A stretch of DNA of 64,000 nt from Aurantibacillus circumpalustris (GCF_029625215.1 NZ_CP121197.1:2480001-2544000), one strand, 5' to 3'; counted from the stretch's first letter, positions 8,600 to 18,044 are shown. Made by a program: numbers and translations. Notes: generated by a model not told the origin, from the letters alone.

Positions 8600-9661
8600 T
8601 TAGGATTTCTTTTTAACTATCGTAAGAAGGTACAAAGAAAAAAATACCAAAAGAACAAAGAAAATGGAACTATAAAAAAGGGTGTAAGAAAAACGAACCA
8701 CTAACAAATACGCCATCAAAATACCTATATCACCCAATCCAAAGAAAAGAAGAGCAATTCTTTTTTCTGTTAACCCCCTAAAAAAGAGGTGATGAGTGGT
8801 GTGATCTTTTCCTCCAATAAAGGGTGAGCGACCTTCTTTGAGTCTGTTAATTACAACAGTGATTGTATCGGTAAGTGGCAATAAAAAAACAAGTACAACA
8901 ATAACTATGTTGGCGATAGGAAAGCCATTTACTAATGGGGATGTGGGATTATTCCAACAGTTATCGATACCCATCACCGCAAGGAAGAGTCCTAAAAATT
9001 GACTGCCTGTATCACCCATAAACATTTTTGATGGGTGGAAATTAAAAACGAGAAAGCCGCATAAGGCACCTAAAACGCCTAAATTAAGCGTGGTGGCGTA
9101 ACTATTGGTGTTAAATAGAGAAACATTAACCGCCACCATGAAAAAGCAACCCAAAATGGACACCAAACAACTAATGCCATCCATATTATCCAACATGTTA
9201 ATTGAATTCATGAGTCCAACCACCCAAAGGATCGTAATGAGATAATTTAAAAAAAGATTTTCAAAAATGTGAATACTATGTCCTGAGAAAATAAGAATGA
9301 GTGCGCAAAATATTTGAGTTAAAAATTTTAATAAAGGTTGAGTATTAAATGCATCGTCGGCTAATCCCATTAAAAAAGCAAGCGTTGCAGATAAAAGAAT
9401 ACCAATTATTTGTATGTTGAAGCCGGCATTTTGGTGAGGAAGAATGATAGTGAAAATAAATGCAAAAAGAAATACTACATAAAAAGAAATGCCACCTAAT
9501 GAAGGTTTAGAGTCTAAGTTCCATCTTACCTGTTGGTGTAATTCACGATTCCGCATCCCTAAAGTTTGCGCAAAACGAAGTAATATGTAATTAATCAAAA
9601 GAGAAAAAACAAAACATACAATAAAAATTGTAGTAAGTATGAAATGAAAACTTAGATTCAT
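8600..9661 (-). CDS. WecA/TagO/MraY-type undecaprenyl-phosphate sugar-1-phosphate transferase
   Basis: This polytopic membrane enzyme (353 residues, about ten hydrophobic segments) transfers a sugar-1-phosphate from UDP-sugar to undecaprenyl phosphate, starting polysaccharide assembly at the inner face of the membrane. Diagnostic motifs are LADDAFNTQP (Asp pair near 102-103), NMLDNMDGI (155-163), FMGDTGSQFLG (Asp near 217) and DHTTHHLFFRG (His cluster 287-291). The WecA/TagO branch is favoured over MraY because it sits with rfbC, wzc and wza genes rather than a mur cluster. It is 42 bp downstream of rfbC on the same strand, so it is likely the last gene of the exopolysaccharide operon. Confidence 0.9.
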   Translation of the reverse strand: MNLSFHFILTTIFIVCFVFSLLINYILLRFAQTLGMRNRELHQQVRWNLDSKPSLGGISFYVVFLFAFIFTIILPHQNAGFNIQIIGILLSATLAFLMGLADDAFNTQPLLKFLTQIFCALILIFSGHSIHIFENLFLNYLITILWVVGLMNSINMLDNMDGISCLVSILGCFFMVAVNVSLFNTNSYATTLNLGVLGALCGFLVFNFHPSKMFMGDTGSQFLGLFLAVMGIDNCWNNPTSPLVNGFPIANIVIVVLVFLLPLTDTITVVINRLKEGRSPFIGGKDHTTHHLFFRGLTEKRIALLFFGLGDIGILMAYLLVVRFSYTLFYSSIFFVLLVFFSLYLLTIVKKKS

Positions 9662-9703
9662 ATAATAGTTTTTAAGAGTGCATTTTTCTGAGTTAAAAAT
9701 TAT

Positions 9704-10249
9704 TTACTCAAAAAGACTCACAAAATCTTTTATTAATTTTCCCTGGAGGTCTTTCTCAGAAAGTAATGGGTTTTGAAGTTTCCAGTCAATTCCAATAGTG
9801 GGATCGTTCCATAAAAGACAATCTTCTGATGCTTTGTTATAAAAATTCGTGCATTTATAAGAAAAAATAGTGTTGTCCTCTAAGGTAGCAAACCCATGCG
9901 CAAATCCTGGTGGAATATACATCATCGTTTTGTTTTTTTCGTTAAGCTCCATGCCAAACCATTGCCCGTATGTGGGTGAGCTTTTGCGAATATCAACCGC
10001 TGCATCGAAAACAGATCCATTAATAACGCGCACAAGTTTACCTTGCGCCCAGGGATTGTTTTGAAAATGTAGTCCACGCAAAACTCCTTTTTGTGAGAGC
10101 GATTGATTATCCTGCACAAAATTAAGATCTAAGCCAGCATTTTTAAATAAATTGGCATTATAACTTTCAAAAAAATAACCTCTTGCATCTTCAAATACTT
10201 TTGGTTGAAGAACTAAAAGGCCTTTTAATTTTGTTTCAATAACTTCCAT
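9704..10249 (-). CDS. rfbC: dTDP-4-dehydrorhamnose 3,5-epimerase (RmlC/RfbC)
   Basis: The protein converts dTDP-4-keto-6-deoxyglucose to dTDP-4-keto-rhamnose for rhamnose-containing polysaccharide. At 181 residues it has the normal length. Visible landmarks are DARGYFFESYN, FVQDNQSLSQKGVLRGLHFQ (catalytic His at about 61), GSVFDAAVDIRKSSPTYGQW, IPPGFAHGFATLED and SYKCTNFY (Tyr near 131, matching the catalytic Tyr of RmlC). The start codon shares one base with the stop of the upstream wzc gene (TAATG arrangement), showing translational coupling. The other rhamnose genes (rmlA, rmlB, rmlD) are not in the window. Confidence 0.95.
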   Translation of the reverse strand: MEVIETKLKGLLVLQPKVFEDARGYFFESYNANLFKNAGLDLNFVQDNQSLSQKGVLRGLHFQNNPWAQGKLVRVINGSVFDAAVDIRKSSPTYGQWFGMELNEKNKTMMYIPPGFAHGFATLEDNTIFSYKCTNFYNKASEDCLLWNDPTIGIDWKLQNPLLSEKDLQGKLIKDFVSLFE

Positions 10250-12669
10250 TATTTCTTTTTTCTTGTTCTTGATTTAAACTTTTCATCATCACTGTAATAT
10301 CCGCTTCCGTAGCCGTAGCCATAGCCATAACCGTATCCATAGTTGTAACTGTATATCTTACGACTTACATCCACATCATTTAATACAACCGACAAGTTAG
10401 AAACTTTTGATTCATTTTTTAAACGATCAAGTATTTGCGTAAATAATTTTCTTGAGTAACCCGCTCTAAAAACATAAATCGGATAATCTGCTCTTTGTAT
10501 GGTAGCAATACCATCGGTCACAAGTCCAATAGGCGCATTGTCAATTACAATATAGTCAAACTTGGTTTTTAAATATTCCAAAATCTCATCCAACTTTTTA
10601 CTCAAAATTAATTCGGAAGGATTAGGAGGAGAAGGGCCGGCAGTAATGAATTTTAAATTGTCCATAGGGCTATTCATAAAACAATCCTGAACGGGAGTAA
10701 TACCGGTTAAAATGGTACTCATTCCGATATTATTAGAAACACCAAATCCTTTATGGATTTTTGGTTTACGCATGTCAAGGTCAATAATCACCACACTTTT
10801 TCCCGTAAAGGCAAGTACCCCTGCAATATTAATGGCAACGAAGGTTTTACCCTCACCACTAATTGTAGATGTGATGGATACTATTTTGGTACCTTCACTG
10901 GCATCTATAAAGCCAAGATTAGTTCGAATTGTTCTAAAAGCCTCACTTATGAGTGCTTTTGGGTTTTTATCTACAATTAATTGTGAAACAGGAATATCGT
11001 TTTCATATTTTGGAATAATGCCCAGCAGCGATACATTTCCTGAAGAATAGCGAGTAATATCTGCCAGAGAATAAATCTTGTCATGGAAAATATATCTAAT
11101 AAAAACCAAACCAATTGAAAATAAAAATGAAAGTAGAAAAGCTATTGACATTGCGTTACGTCTGCTAGGTGAAACCTGCGCTCCAATTCCTAAAGCTTTT
11201 TCTAAAATAATGTTTTTGGATACGTAACCCGCTTTTGAAATGGAAAACTCTGTTTTTTTCTCAAGAAGCATGGTGTAATATTTTTCGCTTATTGAATATA
11301 GCCGTGTTAATCTTGAAAACTCCACTTCGTCTTCGGGAGCTTCAATCATTTTTGTTTTGAAGCTGGAAGATCTTTCTAATAAGCTCTTATACTTGCTTTT
11401 ATATTTTAATCTCACACCATCAAGACTTTCGATGAGAAGTTTTTTTTGATTTTCTATCTGGTAATTAACTTGTTTTATGTTTTCAGAATTTGGAGTAGCG
11501 GCATAAAGCATATTCTCTTTTTCATTTAAGAGCTTTTGGATGTGTTGTGTTACGTCTTTTACTAAATTTTCATATTCGGTACCAGAGATAAGTGATATGA
11601 GTTGATAAACATCTATATTTTTGTTTTTAGAAATATTAGCTTGTATTTCGCTAATAATACGCTCTTCCATTTCAACCTTTAACAATTGCTCTTCAATGCT
11701 TGAATAACGTTGTAATTCGTTGTTAATTAAATTATCCTTTTCACTAACTTTTTTTTCTTTTTTGAAAGACTGCAAATCTTCTTCCGTTTTCTTTAAATCA
11801 TTATAAACATTACCTAATTGACTATCGATAAACGCTAAAATATTTCTTGAACTTTCGCTTTTGCGTTCCACATCATAATTTAAGTACTCTTCTGTGATGG
11901 CATTTACTATGTCTGTAGATTTAGATGAATTAACATCTTTTACTTTTATTAAAATTGTTTTTGCTAATTCGTTTAAAAGTTTTAATTCTACTTTTGCTTG
12001 TAGCTGTGCCGTAATAGCATCTACATCATGAACAACAAAGTAAAAACCACTATTTTCCTTCAGCATTTGTTTAATTATAGCTTCGGGCATTTTTGGATTG
12101 ATAAAGACGTTAATATCAAAGTTAGGGGTGCTTACCCATGAATTTAATTGAAAGTTAAAATTCTTACCTCCAAAACTTAAAACACCTCCGGTAAGTTCTT
12201 TATTAATGTCAACACCGATGTTTTGACCGTAAGGAGCGTCTTCCTTTAAATTTATTTTAACTAAATAAGGTGATGAATGGTACAGTTCGCTATTTTTAAA
12301 CATCCCTTCGCTATAGTAATTAACGCTGATATCGAGTTTTTCAACTACGCGCTTCAAGAATATTTTCGAGCGTATTTGTTCAATAGCCTCTGCCAGAACA
12401 TTGTTATTGCCACCCAAACTATTAAGCTTTAAAATGTCTTCTGCTTTATTAGCATCGTTTATCTGGATAATAGCCCTAGATTCATATACCGTTTGACTGT
12501 ATCTTAAATAAAGAAATACGGTGGTAAAGCTTATTAAAAAAAATAGAACAATATAAATCCTGCTCTTATTGAACAAAAAAGCAATTACTCCAATGTCAAA
12601 ATTGGAGTTAAACTTTTCAGTTATATCTTTTAGTTGATTATTTGCTGACTCTACCTGGGGATTAAACAT
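10249..12669 (-). CDS. Wzc-like polysaccharide co-polymerase and BY-type tyrosine autokinase
   Basis: This inner-membrane protein controls chain length and export of polysaccharide. The 806-residue sequence has an N-terminal Wzz domain with a membrane segment near 36-55, a long coiled-coil periplasmic region (about 260-480) and a second membrane segment near 505-525. The cytoplasmic BY-kinase has Walker A SGEGKT (Lys about 608), Walker A' VVIIDLDMRKPK and Walker B YIVIDNAP. The C-terminus ends in a striking tyrosine cluster, SYNYGYGYGYGYGYGSGYY, then a basic KSRTRKKK. Tyrosine clusters at this place are the usual autophosphorylation sites, but this Tyr-Gly alternation comes from a hexamer DNA repeat. 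It overlaps rfbC by one base and follows the export lipoprotein gene by 5 bp. Confidence 0.93.
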   Translation of the reverse strand: MFNPQVESANNQLKDITEKFNSNFDIGVIAFLFNKSRIYIVLFFLISFTTVFLYLRYSQTVYESRAIIQINDANKAEDILKLNSLGGNNNVLAEAIEQIRSKIFLKRVVEKLDISVNYYSEGMFKNSELYHSSPYLVKINLKEDAPYGQNIGVDINKELTGGVLSFGGKNFNFQLNSWVSTPNFDINVFINPKMPEAIIKQMLKENSGFYFVVHDVDAITAQLQAKVELKLLNELAKTILIKVKDVNSSKSTDIVNAITEEYLNYDVERKSESSRNILAFIDSQLGNVYNDLKKTEEDLQSFKKEKKVSEKDNLINNELQRYSSIEEQLLKVEMEERIISEIQANISKNKNIDVYQLISLISGTEYENLVKDVTQHIQKLLNEKENMLYAATPNSENIKQVNYQIENQKKLLIESLDGVRLKYKSKYKSLLERSSSFKTKMIEAPEDEVEFSRLTRLYSISEKYYTMLLEKKTEFSISKAGYVSKNIILEKALGIGAQVSPSRRNAMSIAFLLSFLFSIGLVFIRYIFHDKIYSLADITRYSSGNVSLLGIIPKYENDIPVSQLIVDKNPKALISEAFRTIRTNLGFIDASEGTKIVSITSTISGEGKTFVAINIAGVLAFTGKSVVIIDLDMRKPKIHKGFGVSNNIGMSTILTGITPVQDCFMNSPMDNLKFITAGPSPPNPSELILSKKLDEILEYLKTKFDYIVIDNAPIGLVTDGIATIQRADYPIYVFRAGYSRKLFTQILDRLKNESKVSNLSVVLNDVDVSRKIYSYNYGYGYGYGYGYGSGYYSDDEKFKSRTRKKK
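10303..10345. repeat. Hexanucleotide repeat encoding the Wzc Tyr-Gly tail
   Basis: On the plus strand the sequence is a run of CCGTAG, CCATAG, CCATAA and CCGTAT hexamers, i.e. alternating Gly and Tyr codons on the minus strand. Changes in repeat number by whole hexamers would keep the frame and only alter the number of tyrosines. Confidence 0.8.
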
Positions 12670-12674
12670 TTATC

Positions 12675-13439
12675 TTACCTTTTTGAATATGAATAAAGGA
12701 TTAAGAATGCTGTTAGAAGAGTAAGAACAGGGGCAACCTCTTTGGTGAATGTTGCAAGTGGCCTGTATCTTGGTTCTACATAAATAATATCTCCAGCCTG
12801 AACAATACTTTGTCCCGCCAAGATTCCATCTATTTGAGAAAGATCCATAAGGTACACTAAAGGTTTTTGAGTAGGATCAGGGTTATTACGAATCAACTTT
12901 ACTTTATAGGCTTTACCATCTTCTAAAATACCCCCAGCGCCAGCCAGGGCCTCCATTACAGATGTGTTATTATTTGCCAATGGTAACACTTTAGCTACGC
13001 CTCCATTTCCTGGGAAAACGATTACTCGTCTGTTAGTTACCCTTAAGCTTACAAATGGTTCTACGTAAAATTCAGCGTATTTTTCTTGCAGCAATTTCTC
13101 TGCTTCTTTAATGGTCAATCCCGCTACTTTTACCCTTCCTAGCAAAGGCATTTTAATAGAATCATTACTCTCTACAATTACGTCAATATCATTTCTGAAA
13201 ACAGCATTGGCTTCTGATGCCAGATTAATGAGTTTGAAACCATTGTTTGTAAATAGGCGGTACACAATTACGTCGTTTGTAGCAATCTTATAATCAAGTC
13301 GGCTTAATGAATCAACCAATTTATCATAACTAAAGTCTTTAGGAGTTTTAAGCATTAAATTCGACCTAAATATTTGGCAGGAAGAAAAAATGAAAATTGA
13401 AAATAAAAAGATAATGAGATTGCGCATAGTTATATACAA
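12675..13439 (-). CDS. Wza-type polysaccharide export lipoprotein (SLBB)
   Basis: This is an outer-membrane-associated exporter for capsule or exopolysaccharide. The 254-residue protein has a lipoprotein signal with lipobox FSSC (lipidated Cys about 21). The internal Met at residue 5 (MRNLIIFLF) is the more natural start. A Poly_export domain (YDVVYRLF-like opening, IDVIVESNDSIKMPLLGRVKVAGLTIKEAEKLL) is followed by an SLBB-like domain (VVIVFPGNGGVAKVLPLANNNTSVMEALAGAGG). The C-terminal hydrophobic helix (VAPVLTLLTAFLILYSYS) is typical of the Bacteroidota form. It is the first gene of the operon with wzc, rfbC and the WecA-like gene; the promoter should lie in 13440-13488. Confidence 0.9.
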   Translation of the reverse strand: MYITMRNLIIFLFSIFIFSSCQIFRSNLMLKTPKDFSYDKLVDSLSRLDYKIATNDVIVYRLFTNNGFKLINLASEANAVFRNDIDVIVESNDSIKMPLLGRVKVAGLTIKEAEKLLQEKYAEFYVEPFVSLRVTNRRVIVFPGNGGVAKVLPLANNNTSVMEALAGAGGILEDGKAYKVKLIRNNPDPTQKPLVYLMDLSQIDGILAGQSIVQAGDIIYVEPRYRPLATFTKEVAPVLTLLTAFLILYSYSKR

Positions 13440-13488
13440 ATATATTATTTTTAGTCTGATCTATCTAAAAAAATAGTTATTGGCCTTG

Positions 13489-15477
13489 TTACGAGGGGTA
13501 TTCGATACGGGCATGATAAATATTCATTAATCGTTTTTTAAATATTTTTTTGATGGTAGTAATGTCTTTAAAAGTTATGTCAGAATTAATAAACTGATTA
13601 TTTGCAATTTTATAATCAATAATATTGTCTACCAAATCGTTAATTGTTAAAGCGTCGTGATTTTTTAAACTTCTAGAAGCTGCCTCAACTCCATCCGCAA
13701 TCATTAATACCGCCGTTTCTTTGCTAAACGGAATTGGTCCGGGGTAGCGAAACTGACTTTCGGCAATTTTCGAATCATGGCCTTGTTTACGAAAGAGATT
13801 TAAAAAATAACTCACCGAAGTAGTGCCATGATGCGTTCGTATAAAATCAATTATTTGCTCTGGTAGCTTATATTTCTTAGCCATTTCAACCCCAAGTATA
13901 ACATGATTAATAATAATTCTGGCACTTTCAATGGGGTCTATTTCTTGGTGTGGACTAAAACCATCCGGTTGATTTTCGGTAAAAAAATAGGGATTTTCAA
14001 GTTTTCCAATATCGTGATACATGGCTCCTGTTCTCACAAGTAAAGAGTTTCCGCCTATGTAATAAATTGCCTCTTCCGCAAGATTTGCAACTTGTAAGCT
14101 GTGTTGAAAGGTTCCCGGTACGTCTTTTGAAAGCCTTCTTAACAAGGGATGGTTGAGATCGCTTAATTCGAGAAGTTTGAAATCGGAAATAAATCCAAAA
14201 AAACGTTCGGTTAAGAAAATAAGTGGGTAAGCTAACAAAACCAGCATCGCACTTATAGCGAAAGGAATGTAAGAACTAAATTTCATAACAGTTTCAGGAG
14301 TTCCGAAACTCAATTGATAGGTTACAAAAATTAAAACATAAAATAAAAATACCAGTAGCGCTGCATTCAAAATTTGTTGCCTTCTCCGCATCTCCGCCAC
14401 AACAAATAAAGTACCAATTCCAGGAATAAGTTGCAGCAAAATAAACTCAAGCCTATCGGCCATAAAAAAACTACATAACAATAAAATCATTAAATAAGTA
14501 AATAATGCAGTACGACCGTCAAAAAACACTCTTACCATAATTGGTACCAAGGCAAAAGGAAGTGCAAATAACATTAAACCGTATTTATGAAAAAAGAAAC
14601 TAAAGTATACTGAGCCTAACATTAACAAGAATAGAAAGGCTACCTGTTTGTTTTGGCCAAAGATTTGTTTTCTGAAAAAGGCCAGAAACACAAGTAAAAC
14701 CATTGAAATAATGTAAGTTAAACCCCATTTGGCCATAAAACGAACAAATGAAAAGCTTGCGTTTTTATTCTGCGCGTTAAAATACCTGTTAATGAGATAG
14801 CGCTTGCTGTTTGTTAAAGGTTCAGATTCTTTTACAAGTGTTTGGCCTTCTTTGATTATATTTTTGTAAAGAGATAGTTGTTCAAGTTTAGAGCTTATAT
14901 AAAGATTTGTTTTCTCCTTGTTTAATAAATAATTAATAGTCAAATAATCTAAATAATTTTTGTCGATGAGATCTGAATTAATATTTCTACTTAAATACTC
15001 AACCGCCGTTTGTATGGTAAAATAGTCGTAGTATACCGCCGGTTCTGCGTAACTGCCTATTGTTATAAAAATCGCTTTTTTGCGCGAATCTTCGTCTAGC
15101 GTTTCGATAACACCTCTTTTGTAAATGCTATCAAATAGAGGTTTTAAAATTTTGTAAGCCTGTGCATCAACTAAATCTAAATGTTGAAGTTTTACTAATT
15201 TGTTATTTCTTTCGGTATTGTTTACTTCAAAAAATAAAGGAGCCGCTTTTTTAATCTGATCTTTTTCTTCTTTAATCTCTGCTGGGGTTTTGCTAATCAA
15301 AAAATCATGGTCAACTACCAAATCGCGATAAGGCCATATAGCTGTGAACGAATCTACTTTATGACCCTTTATTTCTTTATCGGGAAGCATTAATGCAAAT
15401 AGAAAAGAACAAGCTGCTACAATAATCATTTTAAAAACGAGATTGTGTTTTGCCTGTATATACGCCAGAAGATTCAC
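13489..15477 (-). CDS. 7TM-HD membrane phosphohydrolase (PgpH/YqfF-like c-di-AMP phosphodiesterase)
   Basis: The 662-residue protein has an N-terminal membrane helix (about 15-31) and an extracytoplasmic 7TMR-HDED region (about 35-240). About seven membrane segments follow (245-430), then a cytoplasmic HD domain with HSLQVANLAEEA (His about 458), MYHDIGK (HD about 488-489), HHGTTSVSYF and a C-terminal IADGVEAASRSL block. This architecture is that of PgpH, which hydrolyses cyclic di-AMP in Firmicutes; related proteins are widespread in Bacteroidota. The activity here is inferred. The gene is 49 bp upstream of the wza-type gene on the same strand, so read-through into the polysaccharide operon is possible. 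Confidence 0.9.
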   Translation of the reverse strand: MNLLAYIQAKHNLVFKMIIVAACSFLFALMLPDKEIKGHKVDSFTAIWPYRDLVVDHDFLISKTPAEIKEEKDQIKKAAPLFFEVNNTERNNKLVKLQHLDLVDAQAYKILKPLFDSIYKRGVIETLDEDSRKKAIFITIGSYAEPAVYYDYFTIQTAVEYLSRNINSDLIDKNYLDYLTINYLLNKEKTNLYISSKLEQLSLYKNIIKEGQTLVKESEPLTNSKRYLINRYFNAQNKNASFSFVRFMAKWGLTYIISMVLLVFLAFFRKQIFGQNKQVAFLFLLMLGSVYFSFFFHKYGLMLFALPFALVPIMVRVFFDGRTALFTYLMILLLCSFFMADRLEFILLQLIPGIGTLFVVAEMRRRQQILNAALLVFLFYVLIFVTYQLSFGTPETVMKFSSYIPFAISAMLVLLAYPLIFLTERFFGFISDFKLLELSDLNHPLLRRLSKDVPGTFQHSLQVANLAEEAIYYIGGNSLLVRTGAMYHDIGKLENPYFFTENQPDGFSPHQEIDPIESARIIINHVILGVEMAKKYKLPEQIIDFIRTHHGTTSVSYFLNLFRKQGHDSKIAESQFRYPGPIPFSKETAVLMIADGVEAASRSLKNHDALTINDLVDNIIDYKIANNQFINSDITFKDITTIKKIFKKRLMNIYHARIEYPS

Positions 15478-15649
15478 TTATACAAAGAAATGATTTTAGC
15501 CGCTAAATAGCTGGCGCCAAAGATAGGGTTTTTAACAGTCTTATTTTAATAGTAAGGTGGGTAAAATAGAACAATTCACTAGTTTTTCAGAATTCATTAT
15601 TCTCTTGAGGTAAAAAAGTCTTTAGTGTAATTTGTGAAATTAGTGGCTC

Positions 15650-16360
15650 TTAACAGTAGATACCATAAACCACAGGTACCTTATGCATGGCTGGTTTTTG
15701 AGCCTTTTTCCACTCCACAACAGTTTTAGCAACCAAATACTGCTTTGCAGAAGTAATGTCACGGCCAATAAAAACAAGCGTTTGTGGAGATAAACACTCA
15801 AGTAAGGTATCGAACATTTGTTCATTGCGGTAAGGTGTCTCTATAAAAAATTGAGCCTGTTTTTGTTTGAATACTAATTGTTCCAATTCCTTCAAACGTT
15901 TTATTTTTTGAGTTTTGTCAATAGGTAAATACCCAACAAAAGCAAAATTTTGACCGTTAAATCCTGCGGCCATTATGCTTAAAACAATTGAACTTGGCCC
16001 AACCAAGGGTACAACTTCAATGTTTTTTTGATGAGCTAATTTTACAACCTCGGCACCAGGGTCTGCAATACCGGGACAGCCTGCATCACTCATTAAGCCT
16101 ATATTTTCACCGTTTAATAAAGGATTAAGAAGTGACGATAATTCGCCGGTTTTTGTATGTTCGTTCAATAAGAATATTTCTGCATTCTGAATGGTTGTAT
16201 ATCCAAAACCTTTTAAAAAACGACGCGCAGTTTTTGCATCTTCGCATATAAATTTTGTAAGCGTATTTATAATACCAGAATTATAATCCGGAATAAACCG
16301 GTGTCCGTTTTCTTCAACAATGGGTACCGGCAATAAATAGAGTTTTCCAAATGACTTCAC
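15650..16360 (-). CDS. Tetrapyrrole-methylase-fold SAM methyltransferase (RsmI-like)
   Basis: This 236-residue protein belongs to the RsmI/YraL family, which 2'-O-methylates C1402 of 16S rRNA. It shows GLMSDAGCPGIADPGAEVV (the SDAGxPxxxDPG SAM-binding motif), VVPLVGPSSIVLSIMAAGFNG, FVGYLPIDKTQKIKRLKEL and FFIETPYRNEQMFDTLL. It lacks the usual first GTLYLVATPIGN segment, having LYLLPVPIVEENG instead, and has no C-terminal extension. This is the short variant common in Bacteroidota, which may not have the same target as E. coli RsmI. It is divergent from miaE over 58 bp. Confidence 0.85.
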   Translation of the reverse strand: MKSFGKLYLLPVPIVEENGHRFIPDYNSGIINTLTKFICEDAKTARRFLKGFGYTTIQNAEIFLLNEHTKTGELSSLLNPLLNGENIGLMSDAGCPGIADPGAEVVKLAHQKNIEVVPLVGPSSIVLSIMAAGFNGQNFAFVGYLPIDKTQKIKRLKELEQLVFKQKQAQFFIETPYRNEQMFDTLLECLSPQTLVFIGRDITSAKQYLVAKTVVEWKKAQKPAMHKVPVVYGIYC

Positions 16361-16418
16361 TCTGTAATATTAGATAAAATATTTTATCGTTACTTTGTAT
16401 TGAATTAAATTAATAAAC

Positions 16419-17003
16419 ATGTTAGGCTTAAAACTTGAAACCGATCCGCACTGGGTAAATATTGTTGAGAAGAATATCGAAGAAATCCTTACTGATCATG
16501 CCTGGTGTGAACAAAAGGCTGCCACCAATGCCATCTCTATTATGATAAGTTATCCGTATCACAGTGATTTGGTAGATGAGTTGTTAAGTTTAGCGAAGGA
16601 AGAGTTAAGCCATTTTGAAATGGTTCATCAAAAGATTAAAGAGCGGGGCTATAAATTAGGTTTTGAAAGAAGAGATGAATACGTGAATGAACTGTATAAG
16701 TTTATGCGTAAGGGTCACAAGAAAGAAATTGTGCTTATTGATAGATTGTTATTTTCTGCCATGATAGAAGCCCGAAGTTGCGAACGTTTTCGGATTTTAT
16801 CTCAACACATCGCTGATCAGGAATTACGTGCTTTTTATCACGAACTAATGATTAGTGAAGCAAATCATTACACAACATTTTTAGCCTTTGCGCGTAAATA
16901 TGGAAACGAAGTAGAGGATGTGAACGCTCGCTGGCAGCAATGGTTAGATTATGAAGCTGAAGTGGTGAAAAACTACGGAAAACAAGAAACAATTCATGGT
17001 TAG
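16419..17003 (+). CDS. miaE: tRNA-(ms2io6A)-hydroxylase MiaE
   Basis: This non-heme diiron monooxygenase hydroxylates the isopentenyl side chain of ms2i6A37 in tRNA. The 194-residue protein is all-helical with a ferritin-like four-helix core. Iron-ligand motifs are visible: a first Glu in HAWCEQKAA, AKEELSHFEMVHQ (E...ExxH), MIEARSCERF, and MISEANHYTTFL (ExxH). Family landmarks such as LGLKLETDPHWV and the EARSCERF block are present, and the length is normal. A family-9 glycosyltransferase gene starts 9 bp after the stop, implying co-transcription without an obvious functional link. Confidence 0.93.
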   Translation: MLGLKLETDPHWVNIVEKNIEEILTDHAWCEQKAATNAISIMISYPYHSDLVDELLSLAKEELSHFEMVHQKIKERGYKLGFERRDEYVNELYKFMRKGHKKEIVLIDRLLFSAMIEARSCERFRILSQHIADQELRAFYHELMISEANHYTTFLAFARKYGNEVEDVNARWQQWLDYEAEVVKNYGKQETIHG

Positions 17004-17011
17004 TAGTATCA

Positions 17012-18016
17012 ATGCTAAAGAACTTGCGCAAGTTGACTCCATTTAAAAATATACTGGTAATACAAACGGCTTTTATTGGTGATGCGATATTGGCTTCAAG
17101 TTTGTTGGAAAAGTTACACAAATATTTTCCGGATGCAACGCTAAGTATCTTGGTAAGAAAGGGAAACGAAGGTATTTACGAGGCGCATCCCTTTTTAAAA
17201 GAAACCTTGGTTTGGAATAAAAAGGAGAAAAAGATTAAAAATTTATTCGGTCTTCTTTCAATCATTCGAAAGAATAAATTCGATGCCGTTATAAATTGCC
17301 ACCGGTATGGAAGCTCAGGCTTTTTGACAGCTTTTTCCGGCGCTAGACACACCGCAGGCTACAAAGAAAATCCATTTTCCTTTATGTTTAATTTTACGTC
17401 CAAACACATTATTGGTGACGGTAGACATGAAGTAGAGCGCTATAATCAACTCATAGAAGACTTTACAGATAAAACGCTTTCTAATCCTAAATTATATCCT
17501 TCGATTAAAGATGAGGAAAAAATTAAGAGCTTAATGAATGGCTCCTACGTTTGCATGGCGCCGGCTTCGGTATGGTATACAAAACAACTTCCTCTCGAAA
17601 AATGGATTAAACTCTGTGATAAAATTCCTTCTGAAAATACTATTTACCTGCTGGGTGCAAAAGGTGATATACACTTATGCAATGAAATAAAAAGTAGATC
17701 CAAGCACTTAAAAATTGAGATTCTTGCAGGAACATTGACTTTGTTGCAATCATGCGTTCTAATGAAAGGTGCTTTGATGAACTACGTAAACGATAGTGGT
17801 CCTTTACACATGGCATCATCAGTGAATGCTCCTGTAACCGCTTTCTTTTGTTCAACTGTCCCGGAATTTGGTTTTGGCCCCTTATCTGACAATAAAACTG
17901 TAATTCAAGTGGAAGACTTAAAATGTAGGCCTTGTGGTTTACACGGCCATAAAGCTTGCCCCGAAGGGCATTTCAAATGTGGAAATTTAATTCCCCTTGA
18001 GAATAGTTGGAGTTAA
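17012..18016 (+). CDS. Family 9 glycosyltransferase (ADP-heptose:LPS heptosyltransferase-like)
   Basis: The 334-residue protein opens with NILVIQTAFIGDAILASSLLEKL, the GT9 start with the GD.(I/V) motif. It then shows ILVRKGNEG, VWNKKEKK, HRYGSSGFLTAFSGARHTAGY, VCMAPASVWYTKQLPLEKW (nucleotide-sugar site, APxxxWxTKxxP) and NYVNDSGPLHMASSVNAPVTAFF (NDSGPxHxAxAxGxP). The C-terminal cysteine cluster CRPCGLHGHKACPEGHFKCG is typical of the family. It is a cytoplasmic or peripheral membrane enzyme that should add heptose or another sugar to the LPS core. It is 9 bp downstream of miaE. The exact sugar cannot be told from the sequence. Confidence 0.92.
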   Translation: MLKNLRKLTPFKNILVIQTAFIGDAILASSLLEKLHKYFPDATLSILVRKGNEGIYEAHPFLKETLVWNKKEKKIKNLFGLLSIIRKNKFDAVINCHRYGSSGFLTAFSGARHTAGYKENPFSFMFNFTSKHIIGDGRHEVERYNQLIEDFTDKTLSNPKLYPSIKDEEKIKSLMNGSYVCMAPASVWYTKQLPLEKWIKLCDKIPSENTIYLLGAKGDIHLCNEIKSRSKHLKIEILAGTLTLLQSCVLMKGALMNYVNDSGPLHMASSVNAPVTAFFCSTVPEFGFGPLSDNKTVIQVEDLKCRPCGLHGHKACPEGHFKCGNLIPLENSWS

Positions 18017-18044
18017 AAACAGAAATAAATTTGAGATACAGTGA

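Noticed and set aside
10249-12669. Gene split or frameshift in the Wzc repeat tail
   Set aside because: The frame is continuous through the repeat to a normal basic end and stop.
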